Notes: generated by a model from the letters alone, not told the origin. A stretch of 64,000 nt of DNA from Eutreptiella sp. 'Long Island Sound 2002' (GCA_964036045.1 OZ038399.1:23370934-23434933), one strand, 5' to 3'; shown: positions 53,385-63,649, counted from the first letter of the stretch. Numbers and translations: made by a program.

Positions 53385-54683
53385 ATGCCTCATGCATACA
53401 GTGATGCTCATGTGCCACAGGTGCCCGGTGCACTGCACATGCACATTCTGACGTCTGCAGTTGGATCCCTATGGGCCTTTGTGGATGGGCTTGAGCAGCA
53501 GCTTGCGTTGAGGAGGAGGGAATTTAGGGCCATACAATCGGAGATGGAGGACTTCCGCCAAAGTCAAGAGGACTGGGAATGTCTAGATATTGGTGGCACC
53601 CGCTTTCATGCAGGGCGTGGTGTGCTTGGTGGTCGTGGTATTCATTTCTTCTCAATGTTGGTGTCCAACAAGTTCCCAAGCGAGCGTGCATCCGATGGAA
53701 GCACATTCATTGATCGGGACCCCGAACACTTTCCGTTGATACTTCATTATTTACGTGAAGGGGAAATGCATGTGCCGGTGCAGGGTAAGGGTGTGCTCCG
53801 GGAGGCCACATACTATGGCCTGCAGGAGTTCAGTGCGACATCATGTTACCTCGCGATTCTGCCCGAGGATGGCAGCGCTGGACATGTGTACGACGGCTTG
53901 GCATGGCAGTGGCTCCCATGCGTCGCACCACCACTCCCAGAAGATGTCGAACATGTAACGTCGTGGTCTGGGCGCTTGACAGCGCTTGTGCACAGAAACG
54001 GCCACTATGCTGTTGATGTTCTAGATCCGATATCATGGACATGGAAGACAGAGTGTACTGCCCCCAACCGCGCAGGCCGGACGACACAAAGTGCCGCAGC
54101 CGTAGGATCACAGTTGTTTTACGAGTCCACCTCCAGTGGACATGTCGCCGCATGCAAGGCTGATGGGCAATGGGAGCTGCTGCCTAGAATGACAGAAGTC
54201 CACCGTCACACATACTCGATTTGCGCTATGGGGCATGGCATTGCTGCTGTGGGTGGTAGAAACAGATGCAGAGGGCAATTTCTGTGTACTGTGGAGCGTT
54301 TCTCGCTCAGTGAGAAGCGTTGGGAACGGTTGCCAAATATGGGGTGTGCACGATGTTGTGCAGGAGCTGCTATGTGGCAAGGTAAACTGGTTGTCGTTGG
54401 TGGTTTCGGGGAAGAGGGAACTCCTCTCAACTCTGTTGAGGCCTACGACCCTGACAGAGGAGCTTGGCAGGCGATGTCGCCTCTAGTGCATGCGCACTGG
54501 TCCCCAGAAGTATTTCTGTACGCCGGCAAGCTCATTGTATGCAGAGTCGACCCTTTGGATGATGAAGGTACTTGGGTTGAAGTGGAGGAATACGATGCCG
54601 ATGCAGAGCGGTGGAAAGTTATTCGTCGTGTTCAAGGTGGTGGTGCATTTGGAGCCGCAGTAGTGTCACTCCCCCGAAAATAG
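53385..54683 (+). CDS. BTB(T1)-kelch protein
   Basis: Uninterrupted frame with stop at 54683. I start it at ATG 53385, just after TTGCCCTCAG, giving 432 residues; ATG 53439 is an alternative. The upstream ATG 53238 is rejected because it lies in a dispersed repeat. A short coiled coil (LEQQLALRRREFRAIQSEME) precedes a T1-type BTB fold: ECLDIGGTRFHAGRGVLGGR ... FPSERASDGSTFIDRDPEHF, then PLILHYLREGEM. Kelch-type blades follow, for example GHGIAAVGGRNRCRG...TVERFSLSEKRWERLPNMG and GKLVVVGGFGEEGTPLNSVE with AYDPDRGAWQAM. Proteins with T1-BTB plus kelch usually act as oligomeric scaffolds, some as cullin-3 adaptors. Which applies here is not readable. Being intronless while neighbours are split may indicate a retrogene. 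Confidence 0.9.
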   Translation: MPHAYSDAHVPQVPGALHMHILTSAVGSLWAFVDGLEQQLALRRREFRAIQSEMEDFRQSQEDWECLDIGGTRFHAGRGVLGGRGIHFFSMLVSNKFPSERASDGSTFIDRDPEHFPLILHYLREGEMHVPVQGKGVLREATYYGLQEFSATSCYLAILPEDGSAGHVYDGLAWQWLPCVAPPLPEDVEHVTSWSGRLTALVHRNGHYAVDVLDPISWTWKTECTAPNRAGRTTQSAAAVGSQLFYESTSSGHVAACKADGQWELLPRMTEVHRHTYSICAMGHGIAAVGGRNRCRGQFLCTVERFSLSEKRWERLPNMGCARCCAGAAMWQGKLVVVGGFGEEGTPLNSVEAYDPDRGAWQAMSPLVHAHWSPEVFLYAGKLIVCRVDPLDDEGTWVEVEEYDADAERWKVIRRVQGGGAFGAAVVSLPRK

Positions 54684-54689
54684 TGGAGA

Positions 54690-57370
54690 TATTGACTGGC
54701 TCAGTGTTATTTGCCCCAATAGACGCAACAGACATGCGGGTGTTGCGCAATATGTCATGTTGCGTTTCGCGACAGATGTTTGGCTGAGCTTTTGATCTCG
54801 AGCGAGAGTGGGCACACTGCTTTTTTTTTTTGACTCGCTCATCAACAACTTAAAGTCCTTTTTTCTAACCCTATTCTTCTTTTTCTAGGGGGTCAAATAA
54901 GAATGCTCATCATTCTACTTGCAACTGCAGAAAGGTGATGGTACCGAGCGGTTATTCTCAGGTTGGGGAGGTGGGGCGCTTTTGGGAGTCTGGGACTGTG
55001 GTGGGTACTTTTCGGAGTGTTGGGCTATGCATCGCGATGGTAGCACGTGGATATGACCGAGCTAACTTGCATGCAGTGGGCCATTGGGTTTGGAGACGGC
55101 TTGGGCTGACTGGGGTATCACATGTGGTAGAGCATTTGGACTGGGCCTGGCGGGCGAGAGATGACCCTGGTGTGCAAATGTTGTGATATTGCACACGGTT
55201 AGTGGGAGTTCCACTACTATTTTCAACGGCTCTTTTGAGCTTTTACAAGGTTGTTTACTAATGGCATCTCCCATGTAATTCATCAAGTGATGGGCAACGA
55301 ACCAATTACAGCCTCTTTCAAAGGGTCATGCGTGGCATGCCGCAACAACAAATCTCCTGCGGCCTAGATGATTGTGCGCTGGTGGATAGGGGCAGGATTT
55401 GGTCTGCCTGGTTCATGCAGCATGCTCCCAGAGAAGGTCAGAGTATTTCTGCCCAGTAGAATGGCCCTTTGGGCAGCGATCCCGACCCCCATGCTCTTTC
55501 CAATGTTTTTGGACCCCAATTAGGCATGTGTCACGTCTGTCAGATATGCTCCCTCTCTGCACATTTAGTGTGACCCAACCCCTCCCATGTGTACTCCATC
55601 AGTTGCACAAGCGGGCACTGTGTAACCCCACCCTGCAATACCTTGTCTGAGCTACACCACCCGGTATTTTTCCATGCATTCCGCTTGTGTCACTATCAGA
55701 GGTTGATCTTTTGTGGTATCCTTGGCATTGAGTGCATGTAGAGTGTGAATTTTCATTCATTTGTCGGTTGTGCTGTGTGCACTCATTCCATGCAATCTTA
55801 CCTTCGGTCGGGAATGTGCCATGACACGGATGGGGGCCCACTGCATTTACCAAAAGGGCATTGGGTCATACACGTGAAAACTGTTTGCCACACAGATCTC
55901 ATATCTTCATTACACACACAAAACGGTCGCGTAAGTGAACTCTCGTCCTTCCTCTTCCAGCGCCGTGTGTTGCAAGGGTTAGTGCAGGGCACGGGGAACG
56001 TTTTGCAGGACATTCCATAGATGCTTGCCTATTGCTAGTCTATTCTGCGATGTGTTTCACAAACGAACGCCCACACTGGCCCCGTGTCTGTTTTCGTTTG
56101 ATCAAACGTTTTAACGGCAAACCCCTACATGGCCACCTTGCGGCCCATTTGTATACTTGCATTGAGGTTGATGAAAAGGGCGTGCATGGGAAGGGATTTC
56201 TTGGCTTAGGGGGGCCCTTAAGCGCAGTGCGCACGCAGTCCGACTATTTGGGCGTGTGGCCATACTAGAAACCCATCTTTTGTGATATCCTGGGCATCAT
56301 TGTAGTGTGACAGCATGTTTTGATGCTTCTTCCACATTGGGGATATGGCATTTTCCTTTTTATTTTCCACCCAACTTCACCCATTTCCACCCCTTTTCAC
56401 TCATTTTTTGCTCATTTCCACCACATCCACTCCTTTTCTAGGTTGATTTTCTCCCCACCATGGGGACCCCGAGAAGGCAGGGGTTATGTAGCCATATTGA
56501 CACATATTCCGTTGGTCCCTTCACAAATCATCAAACAGGGATTCTGAAGAGAAGATGAAGAGTATGTGGCGTGTTAGACATCTTAGTTGCGAAGTTGATT
56601 TCAGATGTCTGACATGCTTGTGTGATATTGTGTCGGTACACAATGTTCAAGTACAAGGATTCTAGCACACACAAGTTTTTGTGGAGTAAAACCCATCAAA
56701 TTTGGATGCAGCATTGTTCAGTGACAAAAAATGAAACAAAAGATTTTCCATGTCAAAATGCAATTTTTACACCCCTCTGCTACTTTGCACCCCCAAGGGT
56801 AGGGTAATAGGGGTCGCCTAATCTTAAGGGCATTTTGAAGGGGCCTGCCTGGTAACTCTTTGGGGGGAGTCTAATCTAAAAGTAGCACGCAGTGCCCGTG
56901 CAGGGCAAGGATTCCCCCATAGCCGGTTTAGAAAGACAGGTGATGCTTTGGAGAAGTGAACCTCTCTTGAAGAAAATGGAATGCTTGGGGCCTTAAAAGC
57001 CAAGCCAATTCAAAGAAGTTGACCTCATGCATCTCCCTTCAGGCTTGGGTGTTGGATTCCAAGAAGGGTGAGGATTTGGTGCACAAGGGCTGCATGGGCA
57101 GTCGTACCTCATGATCATGGCAATTTTGGGAAGAAGCTTTGGGACCCCAGAAAGAGTAAGAGGCAGTTCACCAGGTCCCAAGGGCGGGGGACAATCGGAC
57201 CCAAACCAGCCTAAGAAACATTCGATAGCCTGCAGGCAAACTCAAGGCAACATTCAGTACTGGTTTGGAAGTGCAGCAGTGCAGCAGAACATTCATGAGC
57301 TGTGACTGGCCGCCTGTGACACGGGGGCGTTCGGTAGCTAAGCACCCTGTCGCCTCATGGCCCGAGAACA
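54690..57370. other. Gene-less stretch
   Basis: No supported gene. A loose TTTCCACCC/TTTTCACTCAT tandem lies at 56352-56440 and one unit of the 65-bp repeat at 56458-56495. GCACGCAGTGC-type decamers occur at 56224 and 56886. Confidence 0.4.
56458..56495 (+). repeat. Single unit of the GAGAAGGCAGGGGTTATGTAGCC repeat
   Basis: GGGGACCCCGAGAAGGCAGG then GGTTATGTAGCC, as at 38975-39070 and 52425-52575. Confidence 0.85.
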
Positions 57371-57379
57371 CCAGGTGTT

Positions 57380-57620
57380 GTTTCTGCAACTTTTGAAACC
57401 ACGGAATTTGCCAGTTCCCGTTTCTATTTGTCTGTGAAGATTAAGTTTTTCCTGTGATTCGGGGCTGGGGATGGTATTTCAGGGATGCTCATTGCCGCCC
57501 TGCCCTTTTTGCCGTTCCCTTCAGTACATGATTTTGATGCACCTCCATAGACACGGTTTGATGCACCTCCATAGGCTGTGCGTCGTTTCACAGTCCGTGC
57601 AAACAAGGCCCTTGTCAGAA
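57380..57620 (+). repeat. ~220-bp dispersed repeat, copy B
   Basis: Matches 53075-53295 over most of its length, including TTCCTGTGATTCGGGGCTGG and CACCTCCATAGACACGG; here the latter block is duplicated. Confidence 0.85.
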
Positions 57621-57808
57621 CAAAACCAAAGGTGGACATTGGAGGACATTGGCTGGAATTGCCTGGGCGGGGGCATCCAGTATCTGGTACCAACCATGAT
57701 TGTGCCAACACTCAAGGTGTTGTTTCCGTCATTTCCAGTGCTTTTACCCTTGTTCTGGCAAGAGGGGGGGGGGGGGGGCTATTTGCACTACTGTCGAAAT
57801 AGGGATTT

Positions 57809-57966
57809 TACGACGCGTCGGGCCCCGACACCTCCCGACGCGTCGTACATCCCCGACGCGTCGGGCCCCGACACCTTGTACGACACTGTACGACGCGTCG
57901 TACATCCCCGACGCGTCGGGCCCCGACGCCTTGTACGACACTGTACGACGCGTCGTACAGTGTCTT
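57809..57966. repeat. CGACGCGTCG palindromic tandem array, cluster I
   Basis: Six copies of the perfect palindrome CGACGCGTCG in a 55-bp unit. In each full unit one copy is extended to CCCGACGCGTCGGG and the next to TGTACGACGCGTCGTACA, joined by CCCCGACGCCTTGTACGAC. Every unit can form two hairpins, and the block is very CpG-rich. Confidence 0.95.
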
Positions 57967-58072
57967 AAGCAACACTCTGCCCCCCCCCCTCTCTTAAGCA
58001 ACACTCTGCCCCCCCCCCCCCCTCTCTTAAGCAACACTCTGCCCCCCCCCCTTCTATTAAGCAACACTCTGC
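57962..58072 (+). repeat. CTTAAGCAACACTCTGC plus C-run tandem, four units
   Basis: Four units of about 30 bp, each (T)CTTAAGCAACACTCTGC or TATTAAGCAACACTCTGC followed by a C-run of variable length and CTCT. Lies directly between the two palindrome clusters. Confidence 0.95.
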
Positions 58073-58292
58073 ACAGGGGGAGGGCGGTCTGGGGTCTGTA
58101 GACACTGTGCACCACAGGTAGACGCGGCCTGCTAATTGTAGACACTGTCGGCATGTTGTAGACGCGAAGTGCCAATATTTGGGAAGGGGGCCGAAGGCCC
58201 CCTTCCCCCAAGACGGTCCGCTGTCATCGTTTACCCGCCTAGAGGGGGAGGGCGGTCGTACTATGTCGTACTGTGTCGTACGGTGTTGGTGC

Positions 58293-58495
58293 TGTACGAC
58301 ACCTTGTACGACACTGTACGACGCGTCGTACATCCCCGACGCGTCGGGCCCCGACGCCTTGTACGACACTGTACGACGCGTCGTACATCCCCGACGCGTC
58401 GGGCCCCGACGCCTTGTACGACACTGTACGACGCGTCGTACGCTCCCGACGCGTCGGGCCCCGACGCCTTGTACGACGCCCCGACGCGTCGTACA
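58293..58495. repeat. CGACGCGTCG palindromic tandem array, cluster II
   Basis: Seven further CGACGCGTCG copies in the same 55-bp unit and same orientation as cluster I, ending with a truncated unit. GGGGGAGGGCGGTC occurs in the spacer near 58075 and again near 58246. Confidence 0.95.
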
Positions 58496-58589
58496 ATGCA
58501 TTTCCGACAGTGCTCGCTATTTGCCACAAGGGCTGCACTCCCCTGCGGAACCTGTTGCCAAGCCCCACTAAAGGTGCTGCCAATTCTCA

Positions 58590-58700
58590 TGTGAAAGCCT
58601 GAGCCAGCCTGTGGCAGCCAAGCCTGCAGCCAAACCTGCAGCAGGTGAATCCACTCATGATGAGCCCTGTTGGGCATGTTCAGCTGTTCAAGGTTGGATA
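58590..58700 (+). pseudogene. KPA-rich transposon tail fragment
   Basis: AGCCAAGCCTGCAGCCAAAC then a reading GESTHDEP, followed by DNA GGGCATGTTCAGCTGTTCAA, matches the KP-rich linker and HVQLF block at 22340-22520 (inverted) and 51020-51125. Confidence 0.45.
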
Positions 58701-59008
58701 GTTGGTGCCCGGAAAAAATGGCACATGATGGCTATTCCTCAGTGACAACTAACAAGTGTTTGGAAACAGAGGCAGCAGCTTGTGCCTGCATCTGTGTGTT
58801 TCTGGTTCACTCTTGGGGGCGCCTATTTACCCACCTGTGTTCAGTCCAGTCAGTGCAAACTAGATTGTCAACGGAACTCTACTGTGGTTGTGCTAGTGGC
58901 ACGTACCAGCCTTGCTCCATAACATCCGCCCCCTGTCCACCACCAAGTAATCCTTCGCACTGTATCTCTGCTCTCTCTTGCAGTGGCTGCCTCAGGCACC
59001 ATTATTCC

Positions 59009-59214
59009 ATGGATTTTGAGGAGTTGAGCACCGATCTTGCCAACCCCCCGCTAGATGCGTCGGTGCAGTGGCGGAGGGAGGAGGATGCCAGATCGGTGCT
59101 CCCTTCGGCTGTACAGGAGTGGCTCAATAAGCAGGGCCACGTTGCTACACAAAAGAGTGTCGATTGCGTGGCGCAGGCGCTACGTCTTAGATACGGACAA
59201 TGGAAGTTCCGCAG
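59009..59214 (+). CDS. Putative 5' coding exon of an unidentified gene
   Basis: ATG 59009 lies 28 bp after CTCTCTTGCAG. The frame reads MDFEELSTDLANPPLDASVQ, then WRREEDARSVLPSAVQEWLN, then KQGHVATQKSVDCVAQALRL with RYGQWKFR, up to a donor CCGCAG|GTGCCC (phase 2). The frame stays open beyond it to about 59485, and GTATGG|GTAAGA near 59398 is an alternative donor. Composition is that of a normal soluble helical protein. I recognise no family and could not place the next exon. Confidence 0.5.
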
Positions 59215-60495
59215 GTGCCCACCCTGTGTCCCTCTTTCCTCTGAAAACGTCTGCCTCAATGTTAGCACACTCTCGCAGCGCGGAGCATGGTGTGCCGTCT
59301 GCCTGGTGTGCACACAAATCATGTTACCACTAAATGTTGCTGAAAAGTGGACAGTGGGCACTGAATGCAACGGTTTGGTGCTGCTATTTGTGTGTATGGG
59401 TAAGACATGCCTTGGGGGCATTATTTGGGGGGGGGGGACTGGGCATAATGGATGCATGTGTATGCACAACAGTTTCCCGGTTTAATGTATTCTCTCCCTT
59501 TGTCTCAATGGCTCACGTGTCAATGAATTCGGAACGGTTCAGATTGTGAGTGCCGTAACCCATTTTGTGCACGAAAGGCCTCCCCTGCCATTCTTTATAT
59601 TCTCTCCTCTTTGCCATTTATGAGTTTGTTTACAAACTAATCAGTTCATGTGCACTTCTGCAAACCACTCCTTGCCACGATGTGCCTGACAACGGGGCGT
59701 TTGTGAATGGAAGACGCTCGCCGAAGAAGACTGTTTTCCGGCGCCAACAATCCCAAAGACGGGGTTCTACAGGCGCTGCAGACACTTGTTCGACAACCCC
59801 CGAGTGTTCTCCCAGTTACAAACGCGACGCGCTGGTCACATGTAGTGGTGCCCCCCCCCCCCCCCCCCAAGCAACCCCCAACCCCAACAAGACCCAACAT
59901 CCGTGTTCTCGACGCCAGCTCCCCAAGCCCCAAACACAAAAACACGTTTGGGGCTGCGTGTTTTTCCTTTTTTAAAGGATGACCGCCCCCGTTCATTTGT
60001 GGCCACTCTTGACGCTCGATTTGCGGAGTGCCCAAGGGACTGCCCCGCTCTGCCGAGTGGCCGCCAGCGCGCCAGCTCGCAGGCGGCCCAAGGAGTGTGT
60101 TGGGAATTCGGGGGCTTGGGGCGTCCCTTTGCACTAGAGCCGAGAAATGGTGTAGGGTCAGAACGAACGGGCTCGTGTCCGTGTTGGGTGAGGCAGTGTG
60201 GGCCTGTCTGTGTCCGTTCGCTGCAACGCAGAGCGCGTTGCTGCTCACGTACCCCAGTGCAAACCCGGGCCCTTTGTGCATGGGTGGCGGGATCACATGA
60301 GAGACGGCCCTGGCCGACAGGGCGGATGGTTGTGAGGCACTGTCCCCATGGCTCCAGAAGAGGCTCCTTTTTTCTTCGCTGAAGGTGGGGTCTTTTGTTG
60401 ACACTGGTCACTGTGGTGCACCACCATGAGGATGCGGGTGTGTCCCTGTGGCCTGATGGCTATGATGCTGTGGCTGCTTGCCCCCCCACCCCCCC
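59215..60495. other. Stretch without placed exons
   Basis: No secure exon. A C-run at 59850-59868 and a perfect-looking CCCCAAACACAAAAACACG / CGTTTGGGG stem near 59930-59955 followed by T-rich sequence. Confidence 0.35.
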
Positions 60496-60497
60496 AC

Positions 60498-60605
60498 ACG
60501 TTCGGGCCCACAGAGGGTCAGAATGAGCAGTAGCGAGAGGCCAATAGGCGCCGCCAAAGGCAAACAATCAGATACCGAGGCCTTGTGCCAACCCCCCCCC
60601 CCCCT
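60498..60605 (+). repeat. ~105-bp C-run-terminated repeat, copy 2
   Basis: ACACGTTCGGGCCCACAGAG, then GAGAGGCCAATAGGCGCCGC and AGATACCGAGGCCTTGTGCC before a C-run. Almost identical to 63538-63649; diverged copy at 26045-26140. Confidence 0.9.
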
Positions 60606-61302
60606 CCCCCCACAAGCCACACCGTGGGCACAATCCCCGCACATGCAGCGCAGCACCGATGGGTGATCCTTGGTGATGCGCAACCCTGCGTCGCCAACTG
60701 CACGGGTGGTGGAGTTTGGGAACGACTGAATGCGAAGCCGACGGGCACTGGCAAGGGGGGCCATGAGGGGAGGTGCATTTGTGTTGCATCACACGGATCA
60801 GGGGGAGGGTCGTCTAGAGATCAGTGGCCACCACAGCCGGCAAACCCTCACCCCGTGCCCTCTCCCATGGGACTGACCCCAAGTCTGCCAGCCCCTCGTC
60901 CGTCCCATCTGCAGGGCAATCACAATGGTCCGCGGGCAACTCAGGATCCTCAAATGTTGGCGCTCGTATGTGGACCTCCCCCGTGGCTGTGCTTAGTGCC
61001 CAGTGCACTGTTGGAGTTCATTAGTCGACCCGATCTGATAACCGCCGTCGGTTGGCCATCAACCGTCGCTTTGAGTAACTGCCAACCGCGGTGCTTGATA
61101 CTCCCCAGTTGATGTTGTTCACTGCTGCGGCGCTGTCAGTTGGCTCCTGCACCGTATGACAGTTGTGGTGAGGCGTACGGAGCAGTTTTCGTTTTTTGAG
61201 CCTTCATTACGACGCTGAAACCGGCGCTGGAAATGGCTTGAGAGGGGGAACGTTAGTGCGCCGGGTGCACGCCGGGCGCGCGCCGGGCATCTTTTGTGAC
61301 CC

Positions 61303-61614
61303 GTGCCCTACCGGTGGACTCTTGCCGTTGATATGTTGGGCAACATTATATGGATTTGCCCCTTAGCCCCCGGGACATCAGCAGATGTTTTGATTTGGGA
61401 TGGGTATGGACCTTCTCGTACCCGAGGTGATTTCTTTGATTTCGAAGTTGGGGGCCATGATGGTGCTTCTCAAGGCCAGATTCATGTCATTGTGCCATTC
61501 ATTGGAAAAAAGAATGGCACTTTGACAGCCCGCCAACAATGTTACAATGACGTGCACGGGTGGTGTAGGGCACGCATTGAGCAGCTGTTTGCTCGGTTGT
61601 GGCACGCAAGATGA
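61303..61614 (+). pseudogene. Harbinger-like (DDE_Tnp_4) transposase fragment, copy B
   Basis: The frame WTLAVDMLGNIIWICPLAPG, then TSADVLIWDGYG, then GQIHVIVPFIGKKNGTLTAR, then CYNDVHGWCRARIEQLFARL. This shows the order Asp (AVD), later Asp and the final R-x-R-x-E-x-x-F that carries the catalytic Glu in PIF/Harbinger transposases. The frame has no ATG, follows a stop, and is too short (104 codons) for an active enzyme. A related copy is at 39080-39260. Confidence 0.65.
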
Positions 61615-61747
61615 GGCAGAGGATGAGTTAGAAGTGTGTGTGTTGTGTTGCCAGAAGGGCTCCACCGTCGCATTTTGTGATGAGTGTAAGGAGCACTATT
61701 GTACTGAATGTATGGACACCCACACTTGTGGGACCGATGTTGTTTGG
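61600..61747 (+). CDS. Zinc-finger exon linked to the transposase, copy B
   Basis: In a frame different from the transposase, DEAEDELEVCVLCCQKGSTV, then AFCDECKEHYCTECMDTHTC. Cys-X2-Cys, Cys-X2-Cys, Cys-X2-Cys and His-X-Cys could bind two zinc ions in a B-box/PHD-like cross-brace. The exon ends with the best consensus donor in the window, TTTG|GTAAGT, and a downstream acceptor GTGCTTTGTAG (about 61820) begins another block shared with copy A. Two copies that keep the Cys/His pattern suggest past selection on the protein. Confidence 0.5.
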
Positions 61748-61869
61748 TAAGTACAATACAGATGGCAGTTGGAGTTGCTGAATTCATAGATGTTGCATTA
61801 TTATGCAACGTGCTTTGTAGGGAAGGTGTGCAGTGCAACGTGGTCTACTTGGGGGGCTTCTCCATGAGA

Positions 61870-62880
61870 GGGTAAATCTGGGGTTGAAGTCGGGATAGTT
61901 AATAGAAAAGTAGCGCGCCGGGCAAACATTCCCCCAGAGAAAGGCGTTCCACGGGTTGTGTGCGGGGCATTGCTGCCGGGCAGTAAACCTGTGGGAGGCG
62001 GTTTTTGGGGTTGCGACAGTGTTTGGCAGAGTTCAGAGGTATTTTCAACCGCTGCTTTGGAGGCAGCGGGTGGTTGTGATGGGACAGGAGGTTTCCCCCA
62101 CCCTCCTGAAGCGCATTCCTTGGTCTGGCCCGGCTCATCGCTTCAGGCGGGGATACGCTAATGGGGGGGTTTCAACAGCGGTTGTCGGTTGGAAGAGTTG
62201 TTGGGGGACAATAGGGGAGCACCTGCTGGCGGTTACGAGGCGGTTGGAAGGGCGCAGAGCAGCGGTTGGGATGCAACAAGGTACCAGTTCAAATTTTGGG
62301 GTTGCCCCCGCCATCCCTCAAGCGCATGCCTGGCCAGCCCTCGTTCTTACCGCAGCTACGGTCGGTCAGGCAGAACCACCGCGAGGGGCACAAGCTGATG
62401 CCTTGTGGAAAACCAGGGAGGGGAAAAATACCAGGGGCGGGGGGGGGGGGGGCATAGGAACAGGCGAAATCGCAAAATTCGGCACAACAAAAGTGTGCCA
62501 AATTATGCCACAGTATTTGAAGGTCCAACGCCATTTTTATGGGTGTCAGTTTGAGCGCTCTTGGCCTGCACATCTCCATTGTGCCCAACAACAAGCATCC
62601 AGAAGCATCTGAGAAACAACTGTAACCAACCAAAGGCACATAGGAAACAACAACCATCATTCACGGTTCACGTTTCTTCTTGTGTGAAAGGCTGGGAATT
62701 TTGTACCAAAATATTGCAGCGGTCCCCCCCCCCCCCCCCTTGTCCAGCCCCCCCACCCCCAGGGGGGGGTGGCATCATTTGGCCCATGAACAATAGAAAT
62801 CAACAGGAAATCACAGCCGCTGAAGGCGCCGAAGAAAAATTTTAGTTCAGTATACCAGAATTCAGGTTACTGTTGTGTGG
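61870..62880. other. Stretch with no secure gene
   Basis: No gene supported. CGGTTG-rich degenerate repeats lie at 61980-62280, a G-run at 62438-62452 and a C-run at 62726-62739. GCGCGCCGGGCAAACATTCC at 61912 matches 40424. Confidence 0.4.
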
Positions 62881-62990
62881 TGTCCCCCCCCCCCCCGGGG
62901 GGGGGGACGGGGGGGAACCATCACTTGGTGACAGTCCCCCCCCCCCCCCCCGGGTGGGGGGTGAACCGTCGTCCCTGTGGGGGGCATAGG
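62881..62990. mobile_element. Fold-back element, G/C-run rich copy
   Basis: C- and G-runs framing ACCATCACTTGGTGACAGTC and then GGGTGAACCGTCGTCC, the interior of the 40285-40405 element, with the outer ends eroded. Confidence 0.65.
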
Positions 62991-63238
62991 CATGGGGGAG
63001 GGGTAAGCATTGGTGTCAAATTTTCTCTGCGCCAAATTTTGCCATTCCAAACGTCGCACGTTCTTAATTTCCCCTTCCCCGGAAGGCGATGCAGTGGGGC
63101 AGCAATTTCAAAACACCCCCAATAATTTTTTTCACAGTCGTATTTTAGAGTTCAGTGTTGCCTGAGGCTGTGCGTTGCCTTGAACTGGCCCTGGGGAGGG
63201 GGTTACGTTCCCACCGGGGCCTACCGGCTGTGTCCAGG

Positions 63239-63395
63239 TTCCGCAGGGTCAAGTCGAAGACCCTGACGCGGTTCATCAAGCATTGGTGGAACGTGGAGAC
63301 GGTCCCGGGATTTACGAAGGTGTTGCACTGCGCGTGGGGGAGAACCGCAACGGGGGGGAGAACGTAGTTCCGCCAGGCGACCAGGCCACCCTGAC
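63239..63395 (+). CDS. Putative exon of a gene running off the right edge
   Basis: After GGCTGTGTCCAG the frame reads VPQGQVEDPDAVHQALVERG, then DGPGIYEGVALRVGENRNGG and ENVVPPGDQATLTQ, with acidic, ordinary composition. The end is not fixed. The opposite strand is also open here, so the strand is not certain. Confidence 0.3.
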
Positions 63396-63537
63396 TCAAG
63401 CTGGGCCCCTGTCTACGCCCCCCCCCCCCCTGTGCCGTGTCAACGGCACGGGCAACAGCCCCGTCTCTGGGACGGCCGACCCCCGGAGCAGTCAAACAGG
63501 ACAAGTCATCCGGGGGCTCCGTTGACACAACCAAAAC

Positions 63538-63649
63538 ACGTTCGGGCCCACAGAGGGTCCGAATGAGCAGTGGCGAGAGGCCAATAGGCGCCGCCAAAGG
63601 CACACAATCAGATACCGAGGCCTTGTGCCACCCCCCCCCCCCCCCCCGG
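63538..63649 (+). repeat. ~105-bp C-run-terminated repeat, copy 3
   Basis: Nearly identical to 60498-60605 (CACGTTCGGGCCCACAGAGG; AGGCCAATAGGCGCCGCCAA), 3.0 kb apart in direct orientation. Confidence 0.9.

Noticed and set aside
57700-58602. Arg/Val/His-rich frames across the palindromic array
   Set aside because: CGACGCGTCG palindromes give RRVVHPRRVGPRR-type strings in several frames on both strands; this is repeat translation.
60814-61024. Open frames on both strands with coding-like composition
   Set aside because: Both strands look equally plausible, and no splice borders or domain decide between them.
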